Positions 34,042 through 42,514 are shown, numbered from the stretch's first letter. The stretch is 64,000 nucleotides of DNA from Natronorubrum daqingense (GCF_001971705.1 NZ_CP019329.1:116836-180835); one strand, 5' to 3'. The notes: generated by a model from the letters alone, not told the origin. Numbers and translations: made by a program.

Positions 34042-34700
34042 GCCGACCACCGCTCTGGAATATCGACACGAAGCTCCTCGAGCCCAAGCCGCGGAGCCTC
34101 TGCGTGGGTATACACGTTGAACGGAGTCCCCATCTTCCGGATGTGGAAGAACCCGTGGCGCGTATCGGCACCCTCTCTTGGCGGCATGCCACCGAATCCA
34201 CCGCCGTTGAACAGTTCCTCCTGGTAGTCGTACGCTTCGCTGGTTACGCCGACCGACAGCGTTTCGTGCTGGCTGGTCCTGATTGCGACGACATCCTCCT
34301 TTGGAACGATCTGCTTGGCTGCTAACAGACATGCCTCTGCAGCGAATCGGAGGTGGTCATCGTCGATCGCGACCGGCACAGGTGGCTTTACCGATGCAAT
34401 CCCGTCCTTTCCGGAGAGCCAGACGCCGGCCTTGAGCCTGCTCTCGTTCGGCCACCCAAACTCAACGTGGGGTTCACTGGGGTTGAGGACGACCGTGAAC
34501 GACCCCGGCGGAACCATCGACTGCGAGTTGTAGTAGCCGTCAGCCCTCGCCTCGAGACCGCGCCAATAGTCGTGAATGTCGTTCACGCGGCGGAGATGAC
34601 CGTCTTCGGGCGGATTCAGTTCAATACCATCTCGAATGTCGTCCGTCGTGCCGTGTTCGGCTGCGAACGTCTCGAGATTGAACTGCTGGTCGTTGGTCAC
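34038..34700 (-). CDS. 220-residue protein of unknown function
   Basis: The GTG at 34700 overlaps the previous TGA and has a GGTGGTC site; a GTG at 34709 is possible. Acidic alpha/beta protein with a Gly-rich loop (E-L-F-N-G-G-G-F-G-G-M-P-P) near residue 170. It ends in E-R-W-S-A, residues encoded by the ribosome-binding site of the next gene. Function unknown; its place upstream of the DpdA-like gene suggests a role in the same system. Confidence 0.6.
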   Translation of the reverse strand: MTNDQQFNLETFAAEHGTTDDIRDGIELNPPEDGHLRRVNDIHDYWRGLEARADGYYNSQSMVPPGSFTVVLNPSEPHVEFGWPNESRLKAGVWLSGKDGIASVKPPVPVAIDDDHLRFAAEACLLAAKQIVPKEDVVAIRTSQHETLSVGVTSEAYDYQEELFNGGGFGGMPPREGADTRHGFFHIRKMGTPFNVYTHAEAPRLGLEELRVDIPERWSA

Positions 34701-35419
34701 GCCGACCACCGTCCAATATCAGATTGCCCTGCCGCGTCGATCTCCCCACTGTCGGCGAAGTGCTCGCGAACGAACTGCCGGGCCATCGTCAACGCGACCT
34801 CGAGTCCGCATTCGTCGGGCGTCTCGAGGATGGGCTTGATATCAGGATGTTTTGTCTTCGGGCCGTGCGCTTCGGTCCAGGGCGCGAGTGCGACGGTCGC
34901 GTTCCCGCTTCCGTTCCACTGGTGGACGTACAGATACGGAGCGGTCTCGCGGGTCAACGCTTCGGGACCCTTGCCACGCACATCAATCTCGATTCCCATC
35001 TCGGCGTCGTCACGCCGGTAGTACACGATGGTCTCCCGATTCTCGAGATAGTACGTCTCGAGGGAGTAGCCCGCGGGCGCGTCGAAGACGGCCTCGCACA
35101 CGTCGGGGTGAGACCACGCCGCCGGATCGGTTTGTTCCATCCATGCCCGCGCAGCGTCGAGCGCCCCGGACAGCGCGTCGTCTCGGTCGGCACGATCGTA
35201 CTCAACGCGCTCGGGGTCCACGTTCGACGCGAACCCGGAGACGCGGTCGTCGGTCACACGGACCGAGACTGAGCCGAGGTTATCGAATACGCCGACCGAA
35301 CACTCGTAATCGCTCGACCGCCAGACGTGCCCGTTCGACGTGTCTTCGGAGTCGAACAGCCACCCGTTCACGGCCTCGGGAAGCTCGTACCCATCGGGAA
35401 GCGGTGGTTTTCGGACCAT
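34697..35419 (-). CDS. 240-residue protein of unknown function
   Basis: Located in the DNA-modification operon. Beta-rich N-terminal half and a second domain rich in aromatic residues (T-Y-Y-L-E-N-R-E-T-I-V-Y-Y-R-R). It ends G-R-W-S-A, the same tail as the next gene, because the shared CGGTGGTCGGC ribosome-binding sequence encodes it. Confidence 0.6.
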   Translation of the reverse strand: MVRKPPLPDGYELPEAVNGWLFDSEDTSNGHVWRSSDYECSVGVFDNLGSVSVRVTDDRVSGFASNVDPERVEYDRADRDDALSGALDAARAWMEQTDPAAWSHPDVCEAVFDAPAGYSLETYYLENRETIVYYRRDDAEMGIEIDVRGKGPEALTRETAPYLYVHQWNGSGNATVALAPWTEAHGPKTKHPDIKPILETPDECGLEVALTMARQFVREHFADSGEIDAAGQSDIGRWSA

Positions 35420-35421
35420 CG

Positions 35422-35772
35422 CTATACCCTCAGTGGCACTGTCTGGCCACCACGGACACGCTCACTCGTCGCTTTGGGGACGATAGCATCAGTCGGTCCA
35501 CTACCCGCCTCGAGCGCCTGTGCGTGTAGCTTGACGCGATAGGTCGTCCCGTTCCAGTGCTCGATACGCAGGCCATCGCGGTCCGAATCCCCTCGCGTGG
35601 CGATCAGGTAGCGTTGGTCCTGGTCGCCCGAGTCCACGCCGACGAGACCGGGCTGACCGAAGTACTCCCCGAGCAAATCAACGATCGTCAACTCCAGGTC
35701 GAGCGCTGGAACATCGACGCGGTCGTAGCGATCAACGCTCTCGAGGGCGATCACGGGCGCGTTCGTGTTCAT
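35422..35772 (-). CDS. 116-residue protein of unknown function
   Basis: The ATG at 35772 overlaps the previous stop. Beta-rich (V-P-A-L-D-L-E-L-T-I-V-D-L-L, Y-R-V-K-L-H-A-Q-A-L). No motif recognised. Confidence 0.55.
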   Translation of the reverse strand: MNTNAPVIALESVDRYDRVDVPALDLELTIVDLLGEYFGQPGLVGVDSGDQDQRYLIATRGDSDRDGLRIEHWNGTTYRVKLHAQALEAGSGPTDAIVPKATSERVRGGQTVPLRV

Positions 35773-36197
35773 GGGTCCACCTCGAGTTCGATCTCGCTCC
35801 AACCGCCCGGCGTCATCAAATACAGTGTCTCGCCGACGGCCGCCACGTCGCCGATCTCGAGGCTCCGCGTCTCGGCGTCGATAAAGGCCGGACTCTCTTT
35901 GCCACTCCCGCGGTTCCAGCGGGGCCACAGCGCCGAGACGACACGCAGGAGATCAGGGTTTCGTTTGGCCGGGATCTCGTCGGAACCGGCATGGTCGTAC
36001 AGCCGATTGAACTCAGCAAACGAGAGCGTTGACTGGTCGTTGTATCGAACGTCGTGTCGAAGCTGTTCGGTGTCGGCCGCTCGCTGTTCTTCGCGACGGT
36101 TGCCGCGGTAGCTCTGGAAGATATCAACCGTCAGCGCCTGGCTGTACTGTGCATCCGCACCGTCGTGATCACCATTGTGGCCGGTTTCCCGGTTCAT
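35769..36197 (-). CDS. First gene of the DNA-modification operon, unknown function
   Basis: 142 residues. The ATG at 36197 lies 24 bases from the TATA element of promoter B, so a leaderless message is likely. The first codons then encode the GAAA hairpin and a GGTGATCAC copy. Mostly helical with a Trp-Pro-Arg-Trp segment. Family unknown. Confidence 0.55.
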   Translation of the reverse strand: MNRETGHNGDHDGADAQYSQALTVDIFQSYRGNRREEQRAADTEQLRHDVRYNDQSTLSFAEFNRLYDHAGSDEIPAKRNPDLLRVVSALWPRWNRGSGKESPAFIDAETRSLEIGDVAAVGETLYLMTPGGWSEIELEVDP

Positions 36198-36220
36198 ACC
36201 ATCACTCTATTCGCCACCAA

Positions 36221-36247
36221 CATAAGTATTACTATTGACAAAGCATA
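36221..36247 (-). promoter_or_regulatory. Module promoter B (DNA-modification operon)
   Basis: Minus strand: ATATGC, six bases, AATAGTAATA (36227-36236), CTTATG. The downstream hairpin CCGG-GAAA-CCGG is at 36181-36192 and GGTGATCAC at 36165-36173. Confidence 0.75.
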
Positions 36248-36299
36248 TAATACGGCGCAGGCCACCGGAAACGTGGTGTGCTGGCGGCTGGTCAGTTCC

Positions 36300-36680
36300 C
36301 TATTGGTCGACGATCACCTCGAGTCGCCCGCTCGGAAACCGATACCGGGTCATTTGGTCGTCCAATCGGGCTTCATCGTACGCCATCAACACGTCGCCAG
36401 TGAACCAATCGTCACCGAAGACACGCCGGACGTCGCTTTCATACACGGCCTCGACGACTGGGTCTGTCGCCCACTCGCGCTTGTTCCCACCACTTTGAGC
36501 GACCGTCTTCTGCGTCTCGAGCAAGAAATAGTCGTTCGCAGCAAAGGCGGTCTGCTCGAGGACGATCACACGCTTGCCCTGGACGGACGCACTGTCCCGA
36601 ACTATGTCGCCGGCTTCGAACGTCTCACAGTTACTGTGAGGGTCAGTATCGGAATCGGCGCTAGTACTCACGTCGGTCAT
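36300..36680 (-). CDS. 126-residue protein of unknown function
   Basis: The ATG overlaps the stop of the pilin-like gene (TGATG). After a disordered Ser/Asp start, a small beta-barrel-like domain is suggested (A-G-D-I-V-R-D-S, K-R-V-I-V-L-E-Q). It may assist or modify the pilin-like protein; no direct evidence. Confidence 0.55.
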   Translation of the reverse strand: MTDVSTSADSDTDPHSNCETFEAGDIVRDSASVQGKRVIVLEQTAFAANDYFLLETQKTVAQSGGNKREWATDPVVEAVYESDVRRVFGDDWFTGDVLMAYDEARLDDQMTRYRFPSGRLEVIVDQ

Positions 36681-37099
36681 CAGATTTCAGCCTCCGCGAG
36701 CGTCTCCTCGCTGTACGCAGTCGACCAGACGACGCGGACAGTAGCGTTGTCCGCCGTGACTGGTTTCATCACCGTCTCGCCGTTCGTGACGGTGTCGCCG
36801 TCGAACTGTGCACTCGAGTTCAGATCACCCGCTACCGCAATCTCGGTCGCGTCGATCTCCTCGCCCCCGGTGTAGGTCACGAGCGCGTCGTCACCGATTC
36901 GATCGATATCGAACGTGGCTTCGGGTGGTTGCTCGTCCCACGGTTGGGCGTCCTGTTCGTGTTGGTCCTGAATCGCCTCGAGAGCGAACACGGCGACGAC
37001 CGCACTCAGGACGATCGTAATGCCGATGAGCAATACGACACCGATAATCGGCGACACGGCCCGGTTCGTCTCTCGAGTCTGTCTGTGTGTATCCGTCAT
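36680..37099 (-). CDS. Archaeal type IV pilin-like protein
   Basis: 139 residues from the ATG at 37099 behind the module ribosome-binding site. The start R-A-V-S-P-I-I-G-V-V-L-L-I-G-I-T-I-V-L is the class III signal and hydrophobic stalk of haloarchaeal pilins (PilA family), cut by a prepilin peptidase before the S-P-I-I-G. The mature part is a small acidic beta domain. A start at 37138 is excluded because it lies only 14 bases from the TATA element. Pilins form adhesion or transfer filaments; a plasmid copy could aid cell contact. Confidence 0.75.
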   Translation of the reverse strand: MTDTHRQTRETNRAVSPIIGVVLLIGITIVLSAVVAVFALEAIQDQHEQDAQPWDEQPPEATFDIDRIGDDALVTYTGGEEIDATEIAVAGDLNSSAQFDGDTVTNGETVMKPVTADNATVRVVWSTAYSEETLAEAEI

Positions 37100-37151
37100 G
37101 GTCACCGTGGCCCGGTTTCCCCAGCCACACTCTCTCATTCAGGCTGGACTG

Positions 37152-37180
37152 ACTTAGCTATTACTATTGAAAATGCATAT
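37152..37180 (-). promoter_or_regulatory. Module promoter C (pilin unit)
   Basis: Minus strand: ATATGC, six bases, AATAGTAATA (37159-37168), GCTAAGT. A GAAA-loop hairpin with a GTGGC/GCCAC stem lies at 37107-37128, followed by GGTGACC and the ATG at 37099. Confidence 0.75.
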
Positions 37181-37248
37181 CTATGTGGGCAGGATATGAA
37201 CTCATATTCATCCCAATGATCCTCTCAAAGACTCGCTAAGTCAGATCA

Positions 37249-37470
37249 CATTTCCGTATTCGGTTTGCGTATTTGGAATCTGTATCTTGTATCTGGATAC
37301 AGTATCCACGCACTCAATCTGATTTGGTGTTCTGTATCCTGGTACTCGAGGCCGGGTCTATTGGCTACGACCCTATCGCCCTGGCACAGACACGCTTGCC
37401 AATACAACATTGGTTTTGGATACTGTATTCGGATACTGATTTTGGATACAATATCCAGATACAAAATGCG
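37249..37470. repeat. Partition-site repeats, left array
   Basis: Imperfect copies of GGATAC and GTATCC words crowd this AT-rich stretch. Examples are a palindromic GGATACAGTATCC at 37293-37305 and GGATACTGTATTCGG near 37416. They lie just behind the ParA partner gene and resemble the array upstream of parA. They probably bind the partition protein. Confidence 0.65.
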
Positions 37471-37472
37471 GA

Positions 37473-37895
37473 TTAGAACTCGTCAGTTTGGGACTCGAGA
37501 AACTGTCGACGACCTTCTTTCCCAGACTCAATTAGTGACTGATCGACTTCCGAGAGTCCAATTCGGACCAGCTTTCGAAGCACTGCAGCACGATTGGTAT
37601 CTGAACGACCGTCGCGACCAAGAATTGACGCAGCATCATTTTCAACTGCTTCGAGCTGTTGTGAGTTTTCAAGGCCAGTGAATAGTGCGGCAAGATTCTC
37701 GTCCCGGAGGGTAAGATTCGAGGATAGCTCCCCATCATCGATTTGCTGATAGGCGTCTGCCACAGCCGCTTCAAGTTCAGGTGTGTCTTGGGTATCCTGT
37801 TCGACGGCGGCTTCCGCACCAGAGCGGCCTTCGCTCGTTTCTTCTTTGTGTTGTTCAACGAGTTCGTCGACGCTCACGTTGCTATTCTCGCTCAT
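37473..37895 (-). CDS. ParA partner, putative centromere-binding protein
   Basis: 140 residues. The ATG at 37895 overlaps the stop of parA. The protein is acidic and disordered at the N-terminus, while the C-terminal part (about 95-135) holds a basic helical segment (R-A-A-V-L-R-K-L-V-R-I-G-L) like a small DNA-binding domain. It has no ParB nuclease or CTPase motif. Position and the flanking GGATAC arrays suggest it binds those repeats and works with ParA in segregation. Confidence 0.6.
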   Translation of the reverse strand: MSENSNVSVDELVEQHKEETSEGRSGAEAAVEQDTQDTPELEAAVADAYQQIDDGELSSNLTLRDENLAALFTGLENSQQLEAVENDAASILGRDGRSDTNRAAVLRKLVRIGLSEVDQSLIESGKEGRRQFLESQTDEF

Positions 37896-38740
37896 TTGTT
37901 GTCCTCGAGTCGGGTAAGCAGTTCATCAGTCAGTTCACGATACGCCGATCTCGCCCGCTTGCCTGTGCTATAGAGTTCATCATCGTCGAAGGCCAACAGC
38001 GTTCGTCCATTGGACTGGCCATCACTGATATTCGCGGATTCAGCTACTGGCGGCCCTGAAATCTCGGGATAGTCCGCCTCAAGTTGGTCGACAAACTCGC
38101 TCGAGAGGTTCGTCGTCCGATCAACCATCGTTGCGAACACAAGCTGGAGCGTGGGTTCGGCATCGTGATCGGTATCCCCTGCAATCACCTCGAGTTCATC
38201 CTGTAGATTCTCGAGTTGCGTGAGTTCGAACGCGCCGGGTTTCAGTGGTGCAATGACGTTCTCTGCAGCATGGAGCCCGTTGATTGTGATATTATCTTCT
38301 TTCCCTGGAAGGTCGAAGAGTGCAAGATCGTAGCGCGGTGCAATCTCTTCTTGGAGGAACGTCTCGAGTCGATCGTACCGATCTTCGAGTGGGACGTTTG
38401 CTAAATTGTTGTCCTCCGCACTTAGCCCGCCATCGGCTGGGATTAGGTCAACACCTTCGTCTGTTTCATACACCATCCGATCGACGATGTCGTCGGCGTT
38501 GTCTCGCAGTAGTTCCCATTTATCGCTAAACACAATCGAAATCGGGATATCTGGATCTGCAACATCGTCCTTGAGGCCGAATTGGGTTGCGAGGTCGTTC
38601 TGTGTGCCTGCAAGATCGATGAGTACTGTCTCGAGACCATGATCGGCATGCGCTGAGACACCGATATGGCCCGTACTGGTGGTCTTCGCAATGCCACCCT
38701 TTGGGACGTAGAACGCCCCAGACAGTATTTTATCACTCAT
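37892..38740 (-). CDS. parA: ParA-type partition ATPase
   Basis: 282 residues. The deviant Walker A is P-K-G-G-I-A-K-T-T (about 13-21), the Walker A' is V-L-I-D-L-A-G-T-Q (about 39-47) where D replaces the usual sequence, and the Walker B is L-A-L-F-D-L-P-G (about 138-145). This is the plasmid ParA/Soj family that moves replicon copies apart using ATP-dependent DNA binding. A GGAGGGG Shine-Dalgarno site precedes the ATG. Repeats on both sides are the likely centromere. Confidence 0.85.
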   Translation of the reverse strand: MSDKILSGAFYVPKGGIAKTTSTGHIGVSAHADHGLETVLIDLAGTQNDLATQFGLKDDVADPDIPISIVFSDKWELLRDNADDIVDRMVYETDEGVDLIPADGGLSAEDNNLANVPLEDRYDRLETFLQEEIAPRYDLALFDLPGKEDNITINGLHAAENVIAPLKPGAFELTQLENLQDELEVIAGDTDHDAEPTLQLVFATMVDRTTNLSSEFVDQLEADYPEISGPPVAESANISDGQSNGRTLLAFDDDELYSTGKRARSAYRELTDELLTRLEDNK

Positions 38741-38769
38741 GGTACCCCTCCGTAGCCCGTCTGCTCGAG

Positions 38770-39045
38770 CCGATTACCATATACAGATACTGGATACAGA
38801 TACCAGATACATATAGGTTAGTCAGACAAAGACTGCAGATTCAGTATCCATCCTCGTAGAATCTAGAAACGGTATCTAGATACGAAATCTGTATGCTAGA
38901 TCTAGATACGTGATATTGCGGCCACTCGCTCAATTCTCTCGGGGAATCATTGGATGGGCGGTTGGATACTGTATATGGATTCTGGATACAGATACTGTAT
39001 CCACATCTCCAATCCGAGATACGAATCTGGATATGGTTTCTATTT
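38770..39045. repeat. Partition-site repeats, right array
   Basis: At least eight imperfect GGATAC/GTATCC/ATCTAGATAC words lie between 38775 and 39040, including GGATACAGATACTGTATCC near 38983. They match the left array and flank the parA promoter, so they may also serve autoregulation. Confidence 0.65.
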
Positions 39046-39303
39046 GGACTACGACAGCTCACGCTCAGAAGTTCAGATGCTTGGAAATGCCGCCGTGACG
39101 GTCGGCGCGTCATCGTGTAATCGCGCGAAGCGCGACGGTGACCACGACGGTGTAAAACCTTAATCGACGGCCAACCGGCAGACGCGGCACTCTCTCGTAG
39201 AGTCTGGTGTGTAAAATACCTAGCGGTCTCCAGCATACACGAACGGAAACCGCAAGCGGGCGCGGTCGATCTGTCGAACAGAAAAGCCGGCGAGAGGCGA
39301 GGG
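39046..39303. other. Gene-free spacer
   Basis: No credible gene. A short inverted sequence (CGCGCG near 39122-39132) is visible but nothing I can name. Confidence 0.3.
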
Positions 39304-39561
39304 TTACTCGCTGCCGTCGAAGACGTCTTCGTGGTCGTTGACCGCTTGCTCAGCACCCTCGCGGACTTCGTCAAGGAACTCGCCTTTCTCGTCGGCGAAG
39401 TCCTCGAGCGTCTCCGATTTGAGTTTTGCTTTCACGCGCGTTCGGTCGCTCGAGGAGCCGTGTTGCATCGTCACCTCGAAGGAAACGCCTTCGTCGTGGT
39501 GGGTCTCGCGAGTTTGACATCCTCCCACGGCTGAAGGCCGTGGGATTCCTCGGTGGGTGAT

Positions 39562-40983
39562 TCAGGCCGTGCCTGACTCTGAGGCAAGATTCCCCTTGCG
39601 GGTACTCCGGTTTGTGGGCTCCTCTTTGGTCGCATGACCACGCTGTCGCCAGCAGTGGTCGTTCCACTCAAGGCGAGGCACCTTGCGGTGTCCCCTCTCA
39701 GGCCCGTTCTGACCCGAGTCCACAGGCCGTGCCATCGGCCTTTCTCCAGTGAGATCAACATCGCCATCCACCACGCTTTGCAGGAAATTCTCGCTCCCTA
39801 CCACATCGCTGTGACCTTCAAAGCCACATCCACCACACTGGAACACGTCGCCGTTGCGCGAGACGTGCGTCCCTTCATCGCAGCGAGGGCATTGACTGGA
39901 TGTGCCTGCCTCTGACTTTTCCTCGACACTGACGCCACACTCCTCCTCTAGGACGGTCTGCATCCTGCGACGGAAGCGACCGTGCGCCCAGAACAGATCC
40001 GTCTTCTCATTGACCGTCGCTGACCAGTGCTTCTCACGCACATCATCTAACTTCCCGACATACACTGCTTCTACGCCCCACTCTGAAAACAGACGTGCAA
40101 GGTGGCGAACGAGTGCGTCTTGAGCGTGATTGCGGTGGCTCGTGCGCTTGTCGTAAAGTTTCTCTATCAGTTGGCTGCTATCCGCATTTTCGGGGAGTTG
40201 AGACTGCAACTCGGCAATTCGTTCTGTGTAGTGGTTGAATCGGTCGAACAACGGACGGGCGTGAAACACGCGTTGGTGGCCTTGTGTCGTGGTGACGGCG
40301 ACGAAATTGTTTGCACCGACATCCACGGCTGCCACGCACCCCTCGTCGCTGGAATCCGTAGCTCGTGTTGTGTCGTGGAGAAATGTGACTGGCTGCTTTG
40401 CCGTGAATGATTCGGTGGATCGGTCGTACACCAACTCCAAGCGGCCACCGTGACCGTCGTATTGTGGATTGCCCTTGATCGGAACGCGAATGCGTTGGTT
40501 GAGTGGAATGCCGTACTTCTCTTTCAACTCGCTGCCGAGCGCGAGTTCGATCCGGCTGTGTTCGCCCCACTCGACAGTGTAGGCATCGTTGCGAATGCAC
40601 GCTTTCAGGACTCGCTTCCCGTCGTCTTTCCAGTAGCCGGGCACACCGGGTTTGTCCTCGCGTTCACCGTCGTAGTAGTCGTCAAGTTGCTCGAAAAATG
40701 CATCCCACTGCTCATCACACTTGTCGAGCATCTTGTCGGTGATAGCTCGACCGAGAACTGGCCGGAAGCGGTTTCGTATCTCGGTTTTCGTGATGGCATT
40801 CCACACATCGCTTCGCGTCTGGTCGTCGTCGAAGTAAGTCTGTCTGCGGTGGTAGGTGACGATGTTGACGAGGGCGGCTGCCGAGTCAAGCAACTCGATG
40901 AGGCACACCTTCTTCCACTCCGCTTTCGGAGCGAGGGCGAAGGTGTTCGTTCGCGTTCTCTCTTCCTCGTTTGTGGCCGCCAT
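39562..40983 (-). CDS. tnpB: TnpB homolog with altered RuvC-II motif, IS element 3
   Basis: 473 residues. RuvC I is V-A-A-V-D-V-G-A-N-N (about 220) with its Asp and RuvC III is H-S-D-V-V-G-S-E-N (about 395) with its Asp. At RuvC II the sequence is V-Y-V-G-K-L-D-D-V, where other TnpBs have E-D-L, so the canonical Glu is missing. The zinc finger is C-P-R-C and C-G-G-C. A C-terminal tail of about 70 residues is encoded over the end of the element. It may be a rearranged active site or a cleavage-dead RNA-guided binder. Confidence 0.8.
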   Translation of the reverse strand: MAATNEEERTRTNTFALAPKAEWKKVCLIELLDSAAALVNIVTYHRRQTYFDDDQTRSDVWNAITKTEIRNRFRPVLGRAITDKMLDKCDEQWDAFFEQLDDYYDGEREDKPGVPGYWKDDGKRVLKACIRNDAYTVEWGEHSRIELALGSELKEKYGIPLNQRIRVPIKGNPQYDGHGGRLELVYDRSTESFTAKQPVTFLHDTTRATDSSDEGCVAAVDVGANNFVAVTTTQGHQRVFHARPLFDRFNHYTERIAELQSQLPENADSSQLIEKLYDKRTSHRNHAQDALVRHLARLFSEWGVEAVYVGKLDDVREKHWSATVNEKTDLFWAHGRFRRRMQTVLEEECGVSVEEKSEAGTSSQCPRCDEGTHVSRNGDVFQCGGCGFEGHSDVVGSENFLQSVVDGDVDLTGERPMARPVDSGQNGPERGHRKVPRLEWNDHCWRQRGHATKEEPTNRSTRKGNLASESGTA

Positions 40984-41067
40984 CGTCGTATTTAGTTACT
41001 CGTGTTCCAGAATAATAAACCCTGTGGGATACTGGTGTTTTTGTTCGAGGGGTGGATACAGTACTAT

Positions 41068-41298
41068 ATGGCAAAAGACGGAATCGGACGACCAAGAGAT
41101 GTGACATGTGAGGACGTGTTGACAGCGTTTGACGATGTTGAAAAGCCAGTAGCGACTGGGAAACTGTTGGCTGAAATGCTGGACGTATCGAAACAGTCTG
41201 TACTCCGGCGGTTACAGGAGTTGGAAGAAGAGGGGCGAGTCGAGCGGTGGAAAGTTGGTAGTCGCGCTGTCGTCTGGTGGCCGACAGAAGAATCGTAA
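41068..41298 (+). CDS. Small winged-helix protein carried by IS element 3
   Basis: 76 residues from the ATG at 41068. A helix-turn-helix is clear (T-G-K-L-L-A-E-M-L-D-V-S-K-Q-S-V-L-R-R-L-Q-E-L) followed by a wing ending V-V-W-W-P. It is divergent from tnpB, whose start is 85 bases away, so it may repress the shared promoter region. Confidence 0.65.
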   Translation: MAKDGIGRPRDVTCEDVLTAFDDVEKPVATGKLLAEMLDVSKQSVLRRLQELEEEGRVERWKVGSRAVVWWPTEES

Positions 41299-41420
41299 CG
41301 TGGGAATCACAGCTAGAGTGTCGCCTGTGGACTGGTTCTCTGTGCCTATCGCTTGCACCCACCCCTGAAGGGGATGGGCTTCCGCTCGCTACATGTCAAT
41401 CTCGAGATCGTCCCGATCGG

Positions 41421-41738
41421 TCATCGGTGGGCCTCGCTGACGGTAGCCGAGTGGCCGATGGCCTCGAGCGCCTGGAACCAGTTGTTCTCGAGGTCGCTAC
41501 AGGCAGCCTCGAGACAGTCCTCGACGAACTGTGTGGCCGTCTCGTCGGACCACGCTTGCCAGCCATGGATTGCGGCCTTGAGGTCGTAATCGATCGTCTC
41601 TGTGCGGTACGTGTCGGCTTCGATCTGTGCCGGCCCACACGTCCGCCGGAGGAGTTCGCATTTCAGTGCCATTGCCGTCTCGACGATCGTCGCGTCGGCG
41701 GCGTGGGTCAGTTCCGTCTGGGATTCAGTTTCGTGCAT
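41421..41738 (-). CDS. First gene under promoter D, unknown function
   Basis: 105 residues from the ATG at 41738, three bases behind GGTGACCACGAC. A leaderless start at 41771 lies 23 bases from the TATA element and would add M-R-R-E-T-G-A-V-T-T-T. The protein is helical with a Trp-rich centre (A-I-H-G-W-Q-A-W-S-D) and two Cys. No family recognised. Confidence 0.6.
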   Translation of the reverse strand: MHETESQTELTHAADATIVETAMALKCELLRRTCGPAQIEADTYRTETIDYDLKAAIHGWQAWSDETATQFVEDCLEAACSDLENNWFQALEAIGHSATVSEAHR

Positions 41739-41793
41739 AGTCGTGGTCACCGCGCCGGTTTCCCGGCGCATACTACACCATTCGCTGGCTGGT

Positions 41794-41822
41794 ACTTAAC
41801 TATTACTATTGTATTTGCATAT
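41794..41822 (-). promoter_or_regulatory. Module promoter D
   Basis: Minus strand: ATATGC, six bases, AATAGTAATA (41801-41810), GTTAAGT. The perfect hairpin GCGCCGG-GAAA-CCGGCGC is at 41752-41769 and GGTGACCAC at 41743-41751. Confidence 0.8.
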
Positions 41823-41902
41823 TCGATATTTGAGACTCGAGACGCCGATCGGGACGGCGTTGCCACTCCGAAAAAATGGACGTCGGTCGTTCTATTCGTT
41901 TT

Positions 41903-42514
41903 TCAGTCCCACCAGGCTCGAATGAGAGTATCGCCGTCGTTCTTGAGTCCCTGCAGCGGTTCACCCACGAACAGCGTCGGGTACCTGTCGGCACCGGGGT
42001 GAGCGTCGAGTTCGTCTGGCAACGCAATCGTCAGCGTGTTCATCACGTCGACGGGCTTGTCCGTCCACAGATAGAGGACGGGCGAACTCTCACGGCCAAC
42101 GACGTAGCGTGTGTTCTCGGGACACGACTCGAGGACATCGACGACACGGTCGTCGGTGAATCGATTGTAGCTGCCGATTTCGCGAACGCACGCCACGGCT
42201 TCGGGCCGGTCCATCCACGTCGTGTGGAACTTGAGCGACCGGCGGGGCTTGCCGTTGATCGTTTTCCGGCGGTGGCCTGCTCGAGCCTCACGGTCGTATT
42301 CGCCGAAGGCCTCAGCAGTACACCGAACGTTGCTCCAGGCGTACTTGCCGGCGTACATCGGGCCGTAATACCCCGACGTGCGAGCGGCTTCGTAGCCGGC
42401 GTCACCGGGTTCATACGGGAAGTCATAGGCCGGTGGGTCTGGCAGTTCGCGACCGCTCGAGTCGATCGGCGTCGGTTCGTCCAAGTGATTCGGGTAGTCG
42501 TAGTGGTATTCCAT
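41903..42514 (-). CDS. 203-residue protein of unknown function under promoter E
   Basis: The ATG at 42514 follows GGTGACCACGACG; an upstream leaderless ATG at 42556 would add 14 residues. The protein is aromatic-rich with many Tyr/Pro (Y-H-Y-D-Y-P-N-H; D-P-P-A-Y-D-F-P-Y) and a folded C-terminal half. It stands alone. Not recognised. Confidence 0.6.
   Translation of the reverse strand: MEYHYDYPNHLDEPTPIDSSGRELPDPPAYDFPYEPGDAGYEAARTSGYYGPMYAGKYAWSNVRCTAEAFGEYDREARAGHRRKTINGKPRRSLKFHTTWMDRPEAVACVREIGSYNRFTDDRVVDVLESCPENTRYVVGRESSPVLYLWTDKPVDVMNTLTIALPDELDAHPGADRYPTLFVGEPLQGLKNDGDTLIRAWWD

Larger units (their letters stand above)
39518..41394 (-). mobile_element. IS element 3 (IS1341-type, tnpB plus wHTH gene)
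   Basis: Ends carry the hairpins CCCACGGC-TGAA-GGCCGTGGG (39524-39543) and CCCACCCC-TGAA-GGGGATGGG (41357-41378). Inside are a tnpB on the minus strand and a divergent small winged-helix gene on the plus strand. Confidence 0.75.
39304..41424 (-). pseudogene. Small conserved-looking gene split by IS element 3
   Basis: The 5' piece begins with the ATG at 41424 (M-T-D-R-D-D-L-E-I-D), overlapping the previous stop. The 3' piece lies at 39304-39517 (Q-T-R-E-T-H-H-D-E-G-V-S-F-E-V-T-M). If the element is removed between ATTGAC and CAAACTCGC the frame is continuous, giving about 80 acidic residues. The remainder of the protein (V-K-A-K-L-K-S-E-T-L-E-D-F) is a strand-helix unit seen in other small haloarchaeal plasmid proteins. 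It belonged to the operon under promoter D. Confidence 0.6.
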
